Assembly: GCA_963710135.1 (NCBI GenBank)
Contig: CAVPYY010000003.1
Span: 682,001-746,000 of the forward strand
Length of the DNA: 64,000 nt
Source of the DNA: SG8-30 sp963710135
GTDB lineage: Bacteria; Pseudomonadota; Gammaproteobacteria; Steroidobacterales; Steroidobacteraceae
Direction: 5' to 3'
A program made the position numbers and the translations under genes. Of the stretch, positions 55,748 through 64,000 are shown one piece after another; within the stretch, counting starts at the first letter, position 1; the number at the start of each line of letters is the position of its first letter. Below the pieces are notes generated by a model. The model made no database searches. It worked only from the letters and a program-made list of their open reading frames with translations, and had not been told where the DNA came from.

Positions 55748-56151
55748 GTACTGTTTCCCCGTTCCCCGCGGTAGGACACCGATACTGCGCAGCGACCGAC
55801 CACAGGGCGGACACTGTCGGAGTTCGGCGACAGAGTCCGATTCTTTGACATTAGCCCCCGTGGCGGACGAGACACAGATCCCGTTTCCGTGCGGGGGCCT
55901 GTGACGGACGTCAACATTTTCAGATTTTTCCAGCGCTTAGGCTCAACTTTCGGGCCCGGGGCGGGACCCGACAAGCCGCTGTTGCGTGTCAGCCGCAGGG
56001 CCGCCCGGGCTGCGGCCGATCGGGCAATATGTCAAAACTCGACAACCGGCTCAGGCCCGTCGTAATGTCGGCCGGCAGTTTGCTGCACACGCCGCATCGG
56101 CCCGACACACCCGCCGGCTTCCCTCGGCTGGCAGGGGACAGGAGTTCGAAG
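55748..56151. other. Non-coding stretch between divergent genes
   Basis: About 400 bp without a convincing gene. The frame of the downstream gene is open from 56029, but codon use there is not distinctive and no signal is encoded. A TTGACA lies at 55845-55850 without a clear -10 at 17 bases on the plus strand. It presumably carries the promoters of the two flanking divergent genes. Confidence 0.5.
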
Positions 56152-56631
56152 ATGGTCGCTCGCCGCAAATCCAGCCGTGATATCGCCTTCGTCTCGAGCC
56201 TGCCGCTCGAGCACTATCCGTCGCTCGAAGCGCTGCTGTTCTTCAACGGCCGCCAGTCCAAGGTGCGCCACGGTATCCAGGACGCCATCGACCGCTACGG
56301 CCCGCCCGAGATCGTCACCGATTCGCACGGCCTGCGGGTTCGCGTGTCAGGCCCGGCCGAGGCGCAGTGCCTGTTCGCGGTGGAACGCGACGGCAAGGGT
56401 TCGCGCCCGATCGGACTGATCCTGTACACGCGCGACAGCTTCGAGCGCATCACCATCATGCACATCGTCGTCGCCGAGCAGTATGCGGCGGGCGGCCCGC
56501 TCGCCAGCCAGCACCTGCTGCTGCGACTGGTGCAGGCAGTGCGGCGCGTGGCGCGCCAGACCGCCGGTATCCGCCAGGTCGCGCTGCCCTATGGCCAGGG
56601 CCGCAGCCGCACCGCCTACGCCCCGGCCTGA
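56152..56631 (+). CDS. Hypothetical protein
   Basis: 159 residues from ATG 56152, which has CAGGAG nine bases upstream; the frame is open to 56029. Not recognised. It starts with a basic segment (MVARRKSSR), is mixed alpha/beta by pattern (FAVERDG, PIGLILYTRDSFERITIMHI) and ends in a basic helix (RRVARQTAGIRQ). No signal peptide or membrane segment. Confidence 0.6.
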   Translation: MVARRKSSRDIAFVSSLPLEHYPSLEALLFFNGRQSKVRHGIQDAIDRYGPPEIVTDSHGLRVRVSGPAEAQCLFAVERDGKGSRPIGLILYTRDSFERITIMHIVVAEQYAAGGPLASQHLLLRLVQAVRRVARQTAGIRQVALPYGQGRSRTAYAPA

Positions 56632-56733
56632 TCGTCCTTCGTCCGCGCGGTCGCCGGGACTCAATCTTCCGGTCCCTGCCGCGTTACCATGTCTGGTAGA
56701 GCGCGCGCCGTCACGCGCAGCCGGGAGAACACG

Positions 56734-57285
56734 ATGCCGATTCGACCCGTTGGACTGGCCGCAGCCCTGATGCTGGCCGTAGCGACGCTGGCCGTGCCGG
56801 TCGCTGACGCCGCCAGCCGCGAGCAGATCGACGCCGAGGTGCGCGAAGCGGTCAAGGAACTCTATGAGCTGTCTAGCTCGGCGCGCGAGCTGGGCGGCAA
56901 GGCCGCCGGGATGCTCGTCTTCCCGAGCGTCTACAAGGGCGGCATCGGAGTGGGCGGCGAGTACGGCGAAGGCGCGCTGCTGATCGGCGGCAAGACCGTC
57001 GGGTACTACAACGTCGTGTCGGGTTCGATCGGCTTCCAGCTGGGCGTGCAGAAGAAAAGCCAGGTCGTGATGTTCATGAGCGCGAAGGAACTCGAGAAGT
57101 TCCGCGCCAGCGAAGGCTGGAAAGCAGGAGTCGACGGCAGTGTCGCCATCGCCACGCTTGGGACCGGCGGTGAGATCGACACCAACACCGCCAGGAAACC
57201 GATCATCGGCTTCATCTTTTCCAACAAGGGCCTGATGTACAACCTGACCTTCGAAGGCTCGAAGATCACGAAGATCGAGAAGTAG
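56734..57285 (+). CDS. SYLF-domain (YSC84-like) lipid-binding protein
   Basis: 183 residues from ATG 56734 (GGGAGAAC upstream), with a signal peptide ending VADAAS. The SYLF pattern is clear: KAAGMLVFPSVYKGGIGVGG, GEGALLIGGKTVGYYNVVSG and MSAKELEKF. Family members bind phospholipids or act at membranes; the bacterial role is unclear. Its last 20 bases overlap the convergent MaoC-like gene. Confidence 0.85.
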   Translation: MPIRPVGLAAALMLAVATLAVPVADAASREQIDAEVREAVKELYELSSSARELGGKAAGMLVFPSVYKGGIGVGGEYGEGALLIGGKTVGYYNVVSGSIGFQLGVQKKSQVVMFMSAKELEKFRASEGWKAGVDGSVAIATLGTGGEIDTNTARKPIIGFIFSNKGLMYNLTFEGSKITKIEK

Positions 57286-57736
57286 GTCCGGCCGGCCGCC
57301 GCTCGACCAGATTCGTGCTGCGGCAGGTGAACACGACCTCGTCGGCGTCCGTCAGCAGCGTGTATTGGTACACGACCACGCCGCGGCGCGGGTCCGTCTG
57401 CGATTCCCGCTTGCTGATGCAGACGGCGCGGGCGCGCAGCCGGTCACCCGCGCGCACGGCCCGAGGAAACCTCACATCGTCCCAGGCGACGCCGCAGATC
57501 CAGGCGATGTCGCTCGCGATCTGGTGGTCCAGCTGCCGCCACAAGGCCATGGTGTAGATGCCGGACGCCACCACTTCGCCGAATATGGAGCTGCGTGCCG
57601 CAGCCTCGTCCGCGTGGAAGTACTGTGGATCGTACTGGCGGGCGAATGCGAGCATTTCCTCCTTGCCGACGGTGAGCGCTGTTGATTCGCGCTGTTCGCC
57701 GACGACCAGATCCTCGAAATACCGCAGTTTGGCCAT
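57266..57736 (-). CDS. MaoC-like dehydratase (R-hydratase type)
   Basis: 156 residues from ATG 57736; hot-dog fold. Typical blocks: RYFEDLVVGEQRES, the region ARQYDPQYFHADEAAARSS (catalytic aspartate and histidine) and FGEVVASGIYTMALWRQL. The usual reaction is hydration of enoyl-CoA. No neighbouring beta-oxidation genes. Confidence 0.85.
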   Translation of the reverse strand: MAKLRYFEDLVVGEQRESTALTVGKEEMLAFARQYDPQYFHADEAAARSSIFGEVVASGIYTMALWRQLDHQIASDIAWICGVAWDDVRFPRAVRAGDRLRARAVCISKRESQTDPRRGVVVYQYTLLTDADEVVFTCRSTNLVERRPAGPTSRSS

Positions 57737-57805
57737 GATCCCCACCTTGGACTCCGTCCCGTGCATCCTAGCGCCTGCCCGCTGTGCCGGGCGGCAGGCG
57801 ATGAC

Positions 57806-58786
57806 ATGAGGCTACGCCGCCAGCGGCTCGGCCAGGCGGCGCTGGTCGTGGCCGGTATTGCGGCCCTGGGTGGCGCGCTGGGCTCCTTCGGCGCGCTGGC
57901 CTGGTGGCTGGAGCTCTTTTCACACTTTCGCCCGCAATACGCCATCGCGCTGCTTGCGTCGGGCGTGGTGCTGCTCGGGCTGCGTCAGCCGGTCGCCGGG
58001 CTGGCGGCGCTGGGCGTCGCGGTGCTGAATGCGATGCCGCTGTTGCACTACTACGGCATCCGCTCCGCCAGTGCCGGCGGCGAGGCCGAGCTGCAGGTGA
58101 TCGCGGTGAACCTGTTCGAGTACAACCGGCAGCACCAGCGCATGCTCGACTACGTCCGGACCGCGGCGCCGGACATCGTGATCTTCTCCGAGGCGACGCC
58201 GGTGTGGCGCGAGGCGCTGGCGCCGCTCGGCGAGGACATGCCGTACCAGGCCTGGACCGGGGACGTGCTGGTTGCCAGCCGCCGGCCGCTCGTCGACGTC
58301 CGGGCACTGCCGGCGATCGGTGGGGAAGACTGGGCGCTGATGTTCTCCGTCGACGTCGCGGGCCGCTGGCTCACCCTGATCGGCGCCCACGCGCAGTGGC
58401 CGATCGCGCCGCAGCTCGCTGCCGCACGGAACCGGGAACTCGGCATGCTCGGCTGGGTTGCGAGCACGATCCCGGGCCCGCTGCTGATCGTGGGCGACCT
58501 GAACGTGACCGCGTTCTCGCCGGTGTTTAGCGCCCTGCTGGCTCGCGGCGATCTCCTCGATGGCGCGGAAGGCCGCGGCTGGCAGCCGACCTGGCCGGCA
58601 CGGCTGCCCCCCTTCGGCCTGCAGATCGATCACTGCCTGCACGACGCCGGCGTGGAAGTCGTGCGGCTGCGCCGGGGTCCATACCTGGGCTCGGACCACT
58701 ATCCGCTGGAAGTCGGGGTGCGGCTGCCGGGCGTGGACGGCGCGGCAATCACTGCTTCGCTGTGGGGCCCGACATCCCGCCTGTGA
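57806..58786 (+). CDS. Endonuclease/exonuclease/phosphatase-family membrane protein
   Basis: 326 residues from ATG 57806, with two to three N-terminal membrane helices (ALVVAGIAALGGALGSFGAL and following) and a soluble EEP domain: VIAVNLFEYNRQ, DIVIFSEATPVW, LIGAHAQWP, VGDLNVTAFSP and the C-terminal GSDHYPLEV. The catalytic residues of the family are in place. Phosphodiesterase substrate unknown. Its end overlaps the convergent DUF502 gene by 38 bp. Confidence 0.8.
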   Translation: MRLRRQRLGQAALVVAGIAALGGALGSFGALAWWLELFSHFRPQYAIALLASGVVLLGLRQPVAGLAALGVAVLNAMPLLHYYGIRSASAGGEAELQVIAVNLFEYNRQHQRMLDYVRTAAPDIVIFSEATPVWREALAPLGEDMPYQAWTGDVLVASRRPLVDVRALPAIGGEDWALMFSVDVAGRWLTLIGAHAQWPIAPQLAAARNRELGMLGWVASTIPGPLLIVGDLNVTAFSPVFSALLARGDLLDGAEGRGWQPTWPARLPPFGLQIDHCLHDAGVEVVRLRRGPYLGSDHYPLEVGVRLPGVDGAAITASLWGPTSRL

Positions 58787-59351
58787 GCACCAGGCGCATC
58801 GCCGTTTCGACGGCCAGATCGAGCGGCTCCAGATCAGAGCGCGGCAGTAGCAGCGTGTAGCCGCCGATCTGGTAGCTCATCGGGAAGTAAACCGCCACCC
58901 GGCTCTCGGCCAGGGGACCCAGCCCGAGTTCACCGGCGTCGTCGCGCGTCACGAAACCGATGGCCGTGGCGTTCCCGAAACGTGCCAGCACCACGCGGCG
59001 CAGCTCCCGCCGCTCGCCGCCGGTGGGCAGCATCTGCACGAAATCCCGTGCTGCGCCATACACGCTCTTGACGATGGGGATGCGGTCCATCATGGCTTCC
59101 CAGCCGGCCAGCATGCGCTTGACGATGTAGGCGTTCACCAGCACGCCGGCGGTCAGCAGCAACGCCACGGCCGCCGCGATCCCCATGCCGGGCTGGTAGT
59201 AGCGTTCCGGCACCACCAGCACGATGAGCCGGTGCAGCAGCGCCTCGGTGGACGTGCCGAGCCACCACAGCAACCAGAACGTCAGTGCGATCGGCAGCAC
59301 GACGATCAGTCCGCGCACCAGGGCGTTGCGAAATCGCTTCAACAGGGACAT
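58749..59351 (-). CDS. DUF502 family membrane protein
   Basis: 200 residues with two N-terminal helices (GLIVVLPIALTFWLLWWLG, GIAAAVALLLTAGVLVNAYI) and a conserved cytoplasmic region: IPIVKSVYGAARDFVQ, VLARFGNATAIGFVT and VYFPMSYQIGGYTLLLPRSD. The molecular role of DUF502 is unknown. The next gene is divergent 91 bp away. Confidence 0.85.
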   Translation of the reverse strand: MSLLKRFRNALVRGLIVVLPIALTFWLLWWLGTSTEALLHRLIVLVVPERYYQPGMGIAAAVALLLTAGVLVNAYIVKRMLAGWEAMMDRIPIVKSVYGAARDFVQMLPTGGERRELRRVVLARFGNATAIGFVTRDDAGELGLGPLAESRVAVYFPMSYQIGGYTLLLPRSDLEPLDLAVETAMRLVLTGGMSGPTAKQ

Positions 59352-59442
59352 GTCACTTCCTTGGAGTGTTGGCCGTCCGCCGGGCGGGCCAGCGGCGCTG
59401 CTGGCATGATACCGAGGGCGAGAAAATCAGACGGGGGAATCC

Positions 59443-59901
59443 GTGGCTAACGTCGAGCCAGCGTTGATTACCAGCGCTCAACACGCTGCCGAGGACACGG
59501 TCCGCCGGTTCCTGGCGGCGGTCGATGCGGGCGACGAGGTCACCCTGGCGGAGCTGTTCACGCCGGACGCCAGCGCCTACCTGCCATTCGCGGACACCCC
59601 GGGCCTCATCGACGGGCATGCAGCGATCATGAGCCGCTTCGGACGCCTGATCGCGGCCTGGAAACGCCGCGGACTGAGCCCGCCGTTCGTCGGATTCGAG
59701 CCGTCGGGGCTGCAGCCCACGCTGCTGGCTGTAGAATGGACGCTCGTGACGTTCCTGGTGGGCATCGAGGGCGACACCGGACGGCGCACGATGCTGCTGC
59801 GCAGCACTGCGGACGGCTGGCGCATTTTCCATCTGCACGCGTCGAATCTCGGACGCCGCGACGCTGAACGCGGCATCCGCACGCCGTCCGGCCGCGAATA
59901 G
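59443..59901 (+). CDS. NTF2-like (SnoaL) protein
   Basis: 152 residues from GTG 59443, which has GGGGGAA upstream. NTF2-like fold: TVRRFLAAVDAGDEVTLAEL, LFTPDASAYLPF and a C-terminal WRIFHLHASNLGRR. This is the third NTF2-like protein in the window and is not close to the other two. Followed 27 bp later by the lipocalin gene. Confidence 0.7.
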   Translation: MANVEPALITSAQHAAEDTVRRFLAAVDAGDEVTLAELFTPDASAYLPFADTPGLIDGHAAIMSRFGRLIAAWKRRGLSPPFVGFEPSGLQPTLLAVEWTLVTFLVGIEGDTGRRTMLLRSTADGWRIFHLHASNLGRRDAERGIRTPSGRE

Positions 59902-59928
59902 TCGCGAAGCAACATGGAGATCGTCGCA

Positions 59929-60468
59929 ATGACAACTTTCTACAGGGCAGCCGCAGGTTTGCTGCTCATCGCACTGGCGGGGTGCCAATCCGTGTCCAAG
60001 CCCATGCCGACCGTTGACTCCGTCGATCTGGATCGCTTCATGGGCGACTGGTACGTCATCGCCAACATCCCGACCTTCATCGAGAAGGGTGCCCACAACG
60101 CGATCGAGACCTACCGGCTTGACGACGACGGCACCATCGACACGGTATTCACCTTCAATGCGGATTCGTTCGACGGGAAGCGCAAGAAGTACAACCCGCG
60201 AGGTTTCGTGCGGGACACCGGCACCAACGCCACCTGGGGCATGCAGTTCATCTGGCCGATCAAGGCCGAGTACCTGATCATCTATCTCGACGAGGCGTAC
60301 ACACAGACGGTCATCGGCCGTAGCGCCCGCGACTACGTCTGGATAATGGCCCGTGAGCCACAGATGCCCGCCGCAGACTACGATCGGATCATCGGCCGCC
60401 TGGCGGATCTGGGGTACGATGTATCGAAGATTGAAAAGGTGCCGCAGCGCTGGCCTGCGCAGCGGTAG
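59929..60468 (+). CDS. blc: Lipocalin (Blc-like outer-membrane lipoprotein)
   Basis: 179 residues from ATG 59929, which has GGAG nine bases upstream; an alternative in-frame ATG lies at 59914. Lipobox ALAGC. The lipocalin signature is FMGDWYVIANIPTFIEK, and later blocks YLIIYLDEAYTQTVIGR and DYVWIMAREPQ agree with Blc. Blc binds fatty acids or lysophospholipids and is induced by envelope stress in other bacteria. Confidence 0.9.
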   Translation: MTTFYRAAAGLLLIALAGCQSVSKPMPTVDSVDLDRFMGDWYVIANIPTFIEKGAHNAIETYRLDDDGTIDTVFTFNADSFDGKRKKYNPRGFVRDTGTNATWGMQFIWPIKAEYLIIYLDEAYTQTVIGRSARDYVWIMAREPQMPAADYDRIIGRLADLGYDVSKIEKVPQRWPAQR

Positions 60469-60491
60469 GTCAAGACCAAGGAGGTCCAGCC

Positions 60492-60692
60492 ATGTCAGTC
60501 GCCAAAGTCACTGAAATCACCGCCACCTCGGACAAGAGCTTCGAAGACGCCGTGGCAAGCGGCATCAAGCGCGCCAACAAGACGCTGAAGCACATCACCA
60601 GCGCCTGGGTCGCCGACCAGGAGGTCGTGGTCGACAAGGGCAAGATCACGAGCTACAAGGTGCGCATGAAGGTCACCTTCGTCCTCGAATGA
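60492..60692 (+). CDS. Dodecin
   Basis: 66 residues, the dodecin size. It has the core SVAKVTEITATSDKSFEDAV and the flavin-stacking tryptophan in ITSAWVADQEVVVDKGKI, followed by YKVRMKVTFVLE. Dodecins form hollow dodecamers that store riboflavin-type flavins. AAGGAGG is six to twelve bases ahead of the ATG. Confidence 0.92.
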   Translation: MSVAKVTEITATSDKSFEDAVASGIKRANKTLKHITSAWVADQEVVVDKGKITSYKVRMKVTFVLE

Positions 60693-60718
60693 GGTTTTGA
60701 CAGACGGAGTTGCCGATC

Positions 60719-61126
60719 ATGCTGAAGTCCACGTTCGTCGTCCTGGCCCTGCTGCTCTCCGGGATCGCTTGTGCAAGCGATGTCGCGACCGTCGATGGCG
60801 CGTCATTGCTGAAGCGCGTGCAGTCGGGCGATTCCACTCTGGTCGTGCTCGACGTGCGCACACCGCAGGAGTTCGCGGAGGGCCATGTGCCCGGCGCGGT
60901 CAACATCCCGCACGACACGCTCGAGTCGCGTCTTGCCGAGCTCGAAGCGGATCGTGACAAGGACGTGGTGGTCTACTGCCGCAGTGGCCGCAGGGCGGGC
61001 ATGGCGCTGACCGTGCTGGAAAAGGCGGGCTTCGAGCGCCTGTCACACCTCGAGGGTGACTACCTGGCGTGGAGCGCCGCGGAATTGCCGGTGGAGACGA
61101 TAGCGGAGCCCGCACCCCAGCTGTAG
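60719..61126 (+). CDS. Exported rhodanese-like protein
   Basis: 135 residues from ATG 60719 with a signal peptide ending IACA. The rhodanese domain has LDVRTPQEFAEGHVPGAVNI and the active-site loop VVYCRSGRRAGMAL with its cysteine. A periplasmic sulfurtransferase or a sulfide carrier; no partner is nearby. Confidence 0.85.
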   Translation: MLKSTFVVLALLLSGIACASDVATVDGASLLKRVQSGDSTLVVLDVRTPQEFAEGHVPGAVNIPHDTLESRLAELEADRDKDVVVYCRSGRRAGMALTVLEKAGFERLSHLEGDYLAWSAAELPVETIAEPAPQL

Positions 61127-61139
61127 ACGGCGGCTCGGG

Positions 61140-61415
61140 TCAGCGCCAGATCTCGCTGTCGTCGACGCTGGCTTCGAGGTGCTCCATCTCCTCGGCGAGC
61201 GCGATGCGCCGGCGTCGGGCGGCCGCGAGCCGCTCCCGCAATTCCACCAGTTGCTCGGCGTTCTGCGAGTCGCCGCTCAGCGCCTGCAGCGCCTGGGTGG
61301 CGCGGGTGATGTCCTCGCAGGCCTGCTGCCAGCGGCGCTCCAGCTCGGCGAGACGCGACCCGCCGTGGCGGCCTGGCCTGTGCATGGATCCTTCGGCCTC
61401 CAGTTCGAATCCCAT
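61140..61415 (-). CDS. Small coiled-coil hypothetical protein
   Basis: 91 residues. The middle is a heptad-like charged helix (LAELERRWQQACEDITRATQ, then AEQLVELRERLAAARRRR), and the end is EHLEASVDDSEIWR. No signal peptide. It is convergent with the rhodanese gene (13-bp gap). Probably real because codon use looks coding and the ends fit, but it is not recognised. Confidence 0.5.
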   Translation of the reverse strand: MGFELEAEGSMHRPGRHGGSRLAELERRWQQACEDITRATQALQALSGDSQNAEQLVELRERLAAARRRRIALAEEMEHLEASVDDSEIWR

Positions 61416-61490
61416 GGGTGGGAGGGTGCGCGCGCGGGGTTAACGGCGGGCGACGGCTGTATGGCAGTCGCGTGACAGTCGACGCTCTCC

Positions 61491-61884
61491 TGGGGACTGT
61501 CCCCGCAGGGGACTGTCCCCCGATGCGGCACTGACCTGGGGACTGTCCCCAAAGGGGACTGTCCCCGTTGTGGCACCCATTGAGGCACCCCGCGGCACGG
61601 CCGAGCAACGCGGGTCTCTCTACTCCTGTAGAGCCCCTTGCTCGCTCCGAGAGCCAAAGTCGCTCGCAAGAGGCCTACAGTCGTCCTCGACCCGCGGGGA
61701 CTGGCACCGCAGTCGCAAGGCTCCCTGCGGCACGGCCCTGCCAGCGGTGCCTGTCCCCTCCGTATCGAGGCTCAACGAATCAGGCGCAAGCGCCGCAGGC
61801 GGGCGCGGGCCGTGGCCCCTTCCGCAGTGAGTTTGGCTTCCCGAACGGAGGAAGGGGCCACGGAAGTAGGGAGCCCGCCGGGCA
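61491..61884. repeat. Family C 400-bp element, copy C2 (inverted relative to C1)
   Basis: Reverse complement of 44122-44519 along its length, with scattered substitutions. It begins with GGGGACTGTCCCC palindromes, contains CTCTACTCCTGTAGAG and ends near GGCGGGCTCCCTAC read on the minus strand. The gap 61416-61908 holds no other recognisable gene. Confidence 0.85.
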
Positions 61885-61908
61885 AGACCTGTTCGCCGGA
61901 CTGGGCCG

Positions 61909-62325
61909 CTAAAGGTGCGCGCGGATGCGCTCGGCGTGTTCCGCGAGCTGCGCGGGGTCGGCCATGCCGCGGGCATGCAGCTTGAGGTCGATGCCCTCGG
62001 CGCGCGGGATGATGTGGAAGTGCAGGTGGAACACGCTCTGCCCCGCGGGCGCGCCGTTCAGCTGCGCGATCATGATGCCCGGTGCGTCGAACGCCGCGCG
62101 CACGGCGATCGCCACGCGCTGGGTCGTGCGGATGGTGGCCACCAGCGCTTCTGTCGGCAGGTCGAAGATGTTCTCGCCCGGCGTCTTCGGCACCACCAGC
62201 GTGTGTCCCGGGGTCTGCGGCATGACGTCCATGAACGACAGGGTGTTGTCGTCCTCGTAGACCTTGTGGCAGGGAATCTCCCCGCGCAGGATCCGGGCGA
62301 AGATGTTGGATGAGTCGTAGGCCAT
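61909..62325 (-). CDS. HIT family (histidine triad) protein
   Basis: 138 residues from ATG 62325. The histidine triad is QSVFHLHFHIIPR, with NIFARILRGEIPCHKVYEDD and VVPKTPGENIFDLP upstream, as in Hint-type nucleotide phosphoramidases. The frame is open to 62451 without a good start. Cytoplasmic. The stop lies close to the family C repeat. Confidence 0.9.
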   Translation of the reverse strand: MAYDSSNIFARILRGEIPCHKVYEDDNTLSFMDVMPQTPGHTLVVPKTPGENIFDLPTEALVATIRTTQRVAIAVRAAFDAPGIMIAQLNGAPAGQSVFHLHFHIIPRAEGIDLKLHARGMADPAQLAEHAERIRAHL

Positions 62326-62374
62326 GGCGCGCTCCGTGCGGCGTACGGTGCAAGGATAGCAGCCGCCCAGCGTG

Positions 62375-63388
62375 TCAGCGTGCGAGGTTGCCGACATCCA
62401 CGGTGGCCGCGAACAGGCAGTGGTCCGGCCAGCGCAGGGCCGCGTCGCCACGCGGGTAGGGGATCATCCGGTACGAACCGGCAACCAGCGCGCGACCGGC
62501 CGTGGCGCTCAATACGACGTGGTCGATGGGCGGGCGAACGGGATCCTGCTGGCGGCAGCGCGGATGAATCACGCCGGCGCCGGGATCCAGGAGATCCGAC
62601 TCCGGCGGGTCCGCGTCGTCGAGTTCCGGCCACATGGCCACGATGCGGCCCCTGCGGTCGCGGCCTGGAGCGAACTCGCGATCGAAGCGGCGGTTGAAGT
62701 CGCCCAGCACCGCAAACGGCACGCCCTCCCGGGCGCGCGCATCGACCCACTCCTCCAGCACCGGTACCTGGCGTTGCAGCGTCGAGCAGGCGTCACGCTC
62801 CGAGGTCAATGGATCGCGGTTGCAGCCCGACTTGAGGTGAATGCCGAGCAGGCGCATCTCGGCGGGCGTGCCGGGATACACGGTCACGTCGGCGCCCCAG
62901 CGCACGTCGTTGCCGGGCAGTCCGAGCGCCCGGTAGTCGGCATTGCAGCGGAACGGGATGCCACGACGGATGGCGAAGCCGACATTCTGCACGTGCGGCC
63001 GCGCGGTGAAGCAGAACTCATGGTTGCGGAAGATGGCGCTCGCCGTGTCCGCTCCATCGACCTCCTGCAGCGCGACCACGTCCAGATCGAGCGTAGCAAC
63101 GAAGTCGGCGAGCCTGCCGAGGTCCTCGGTGCCCCAGCGGCGATCAGGCACGAGATCACACGGAATGGCGCGCTGCGTACCCCGGGGCCTTTCGCCCTTC
63201 GCGACGCATCCCGGCGCCAGCCGGTCGAAGGTCTCCGGCAGGATCATCCATTCCAGATTCCAGGTCGCGAGCGTCAGCGGCTGCGGATTGCCCGCCTCGG
63301 CGAGCGGGGGTGCGGCCTGGGTGCAGCCCAGCGAACCGGCACCGAGCAGCCAGGCGAGAGCGATCGGGCGCAACGTATTGCAGTGCAT
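62375..63388 (-). CDS. Exported endonuclease/exonuclease/phosphatase-family protein
   Basis: 337 residues from ATG 63388 with a signal peptide (a lipobox-like SLGC is possible). EEP motifs: LATWNLEWMI, VVALQEVDGAD, LGIHLKSGCN, VLGDFNRRFD, IDHVVLSATA and WPDHCLFAATV. The set is complete, so it should be an active secreted phosphodiesterase or nuclease. Six or more cysteines fit an extracytoplasmic site. Confidence 0.85.
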   Translation of the reverse strand: MHCNTLRPIALAWLLGAGSLGCTQAAPPLAEAGNPQPLTLATWNLEWMILPETFDRLAPGCVAKGERPRGTQRAIPCDLVPDRRWGTEDLGRLADFVATLDLDVVALQEVDGADTASAIFRNHEFCFTARPHVQNVGFAIRRGIPFRCNADYRALGLPGNDVRWGADVTVYPGTPAEMRLLGIHLKSGCNRDPLTSERDACSTLQRQVPVLEEWVDARAREGVPFAVLGDFNRRFDREFAPGRDRRGRIVAMWPELDDADPPESDLLDPGAGVIHPRCRQQDPVRPPIDHVVLSATAGRALVAGSYRMIPYPRGDAALRWPDHCLFAATVDVGNLAR

Positions 63389-63520
63389 TGTGGGTCGTCG
63401 GTTGCGGCGGAGCCGCGAGCTTACCTTGAAGCGGCACCGTCTGCGGGTGTGCCCCTTGCGGCTCCTGGTTGGGCATCGTATAGAACGGCTCATGAGCTGA
63501 GGTCGCCGGGGAGGGGGGGC

Positions 63521-64000
63521 ATGATCCCGGGCTGGGGCTTGCTGCTGCTGTCGCTCGCCTACGTGGCGACGCTGTTCGGCGTCGCCTGGATGGGCGACCG
63601 GCTGCGCGTATATCCGACGAACGTCACGCTGCGGCCCGTGGTGTACAGCCTGGCGCTCGCCGTGTACTGCTCCAGCTGGACCTTCTACGGCGCTGTGGGC
63701 AGCGCCGTCCGGGACGGCCCGTCCTATCTGCCTATCTATCTCGGTCCCGCGCTGCTGTTCCTGTTCGCGCTGCCCTTCTTCGGCCGGCTGGTGCGGGTCG
63801 CCAAGCGGCACAATGTCACGTCCATCGCGGACCTGGTGTCGTCACGCTTCGGCAAGTCGAACCGCCTCGCGATCGTCATCACGCTCATCGCGCTGGTCGC
63901 CTCGGTGCCCTACATCGCCCTGCAGCTCAAGGCAGTGGCGATGAGTATCGACGTGCTGACGCTCGGCCAAGCCGGGCCGCGCCCGCCCTGGTTCGCCGAC
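63521..64000 (+). CDS. CbrA-like symporter-sensor (SSS-fold N-terminus of a hybrid kinase), 3' partial
   Basis: Open from ATG 63521 (after GGGGAGGGGGGGC) to the right edge, 160 residues seen. Several helices of a sodium:solute symporter fold: LLLLSLAYVATLFGVAWMGD, the signature VYCSSWTFYGAVGSAV, LGPALLFLFALPFFGRLV, then SIADLVSSRFGKSNRLAIVI. The YCSSWTFYGAVG stretch is typical of CbrA-type proteins, where the symporter is fused to a sensor kinase. The kinase part would lie beyond the window, so a plain symporter is not excluded. Confidence 0.75.
   Translation, partial: MIPGWGLLLLSLAYVATLFGVAWMGDRLRVYPTNVTLRPVVYSLALAVYCSSWTFYGAVGSAVRDGPSYLPIYLGPALLFLFALPFFGRLVRVAKRHNVTSIADLVSSRFGKSNRLAIVITLIALVASVPYIALQLKAVAMSIDVLTLGQAGPRPPWFAD

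Overview
The window is high-GC DNA, almost certainly from a gammaproteobacterium. The evidence is the rsmG-parA-parB-atpIBEFHAGDC-glmU-glmS block typical of the oriC-proximal region in that class, together with proteins of gammaproteobacterial style such as a CbrA-like sensor, oligopeptidase B and a dodecin. It may lie near Steroidobacterales or Nevskiales, but the sequence alone does not fix the family. No tRNA, rRNA, CRISPR array or transposase gene was seen.

Layout. Bases 1-15.2 kb hold a partial quinone oxidoreductase, rsmG, parA and parB, the complete F-type ATP synthase operon, and glmU and glmS. parB, glmU (twice) and glmS each carry one-base frame breaks in otherwise intact genes. From 15.2 to 19.35 kb lies a decayed cyclic beta-glucan synthetase that has lost both its N-terminal glycosyltransferase and its C-terminal phosphorylase catalytic part. 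It is followed by a radical-SAM coproporphyrinogen-oxidase-like gene.

The centrepiece is 21.5-34.9 kb, an extracellular electron transfer locus. Four tandem decaheme OmcA/MtrC-type lipoproteins each start with a collagen-like Gly-X-Y linker after the lipid anchor and are followed by a conserved hairpin. Then come a periplasmic decaheme MtrA/DmsE protein and an MtrB/PioB outer-membrane barrel. Together they could carry electrons across the outer membrane (42 + 8 = 50 CxxCH sites, ten per cytochrome). Directly downstream, on the opposite strand, are a MenA/UbiA-like prenyltransferase and a nine-gene A/V-type ATPase operon (36.0-43.9 kb). The organism therefore encodes two rotary ATPases, F-type and A/V-type, in one 64-kb stretch.

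From 44.5 kb to the end the genes are mostly single housekeeping or envelope genes: a CbiM-like permease, a methyltransferase, small lipoproteins, an alpha/beta hydrolase, a DUF3365 monoheme protein, an UPF0104 membrane protein, a MalM-like lipoprotein, oligopeptidase B, a receiver-TM-TPR-TonB fusion, SYLF and MaoC proteins, a lipocalin, dodecin, rhodanese, a HIT protein and two EEP-family proteins. A CbrA-like symporter-sensor runs off the right edge.

Three kinds of non-coding repeats punctuate the window. Family A hairpins (GGAGGGGTCAGAC arms, four copies) begin exactly at stop codons, including two inside the atp operon. Family B hairpins (GGGGACATTCTCTATTTC arms, two copies) flank atpC and the pseudogene. 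Family C is a 400-bp element present as an inverted pair at 44.1 and 61.5 kb.
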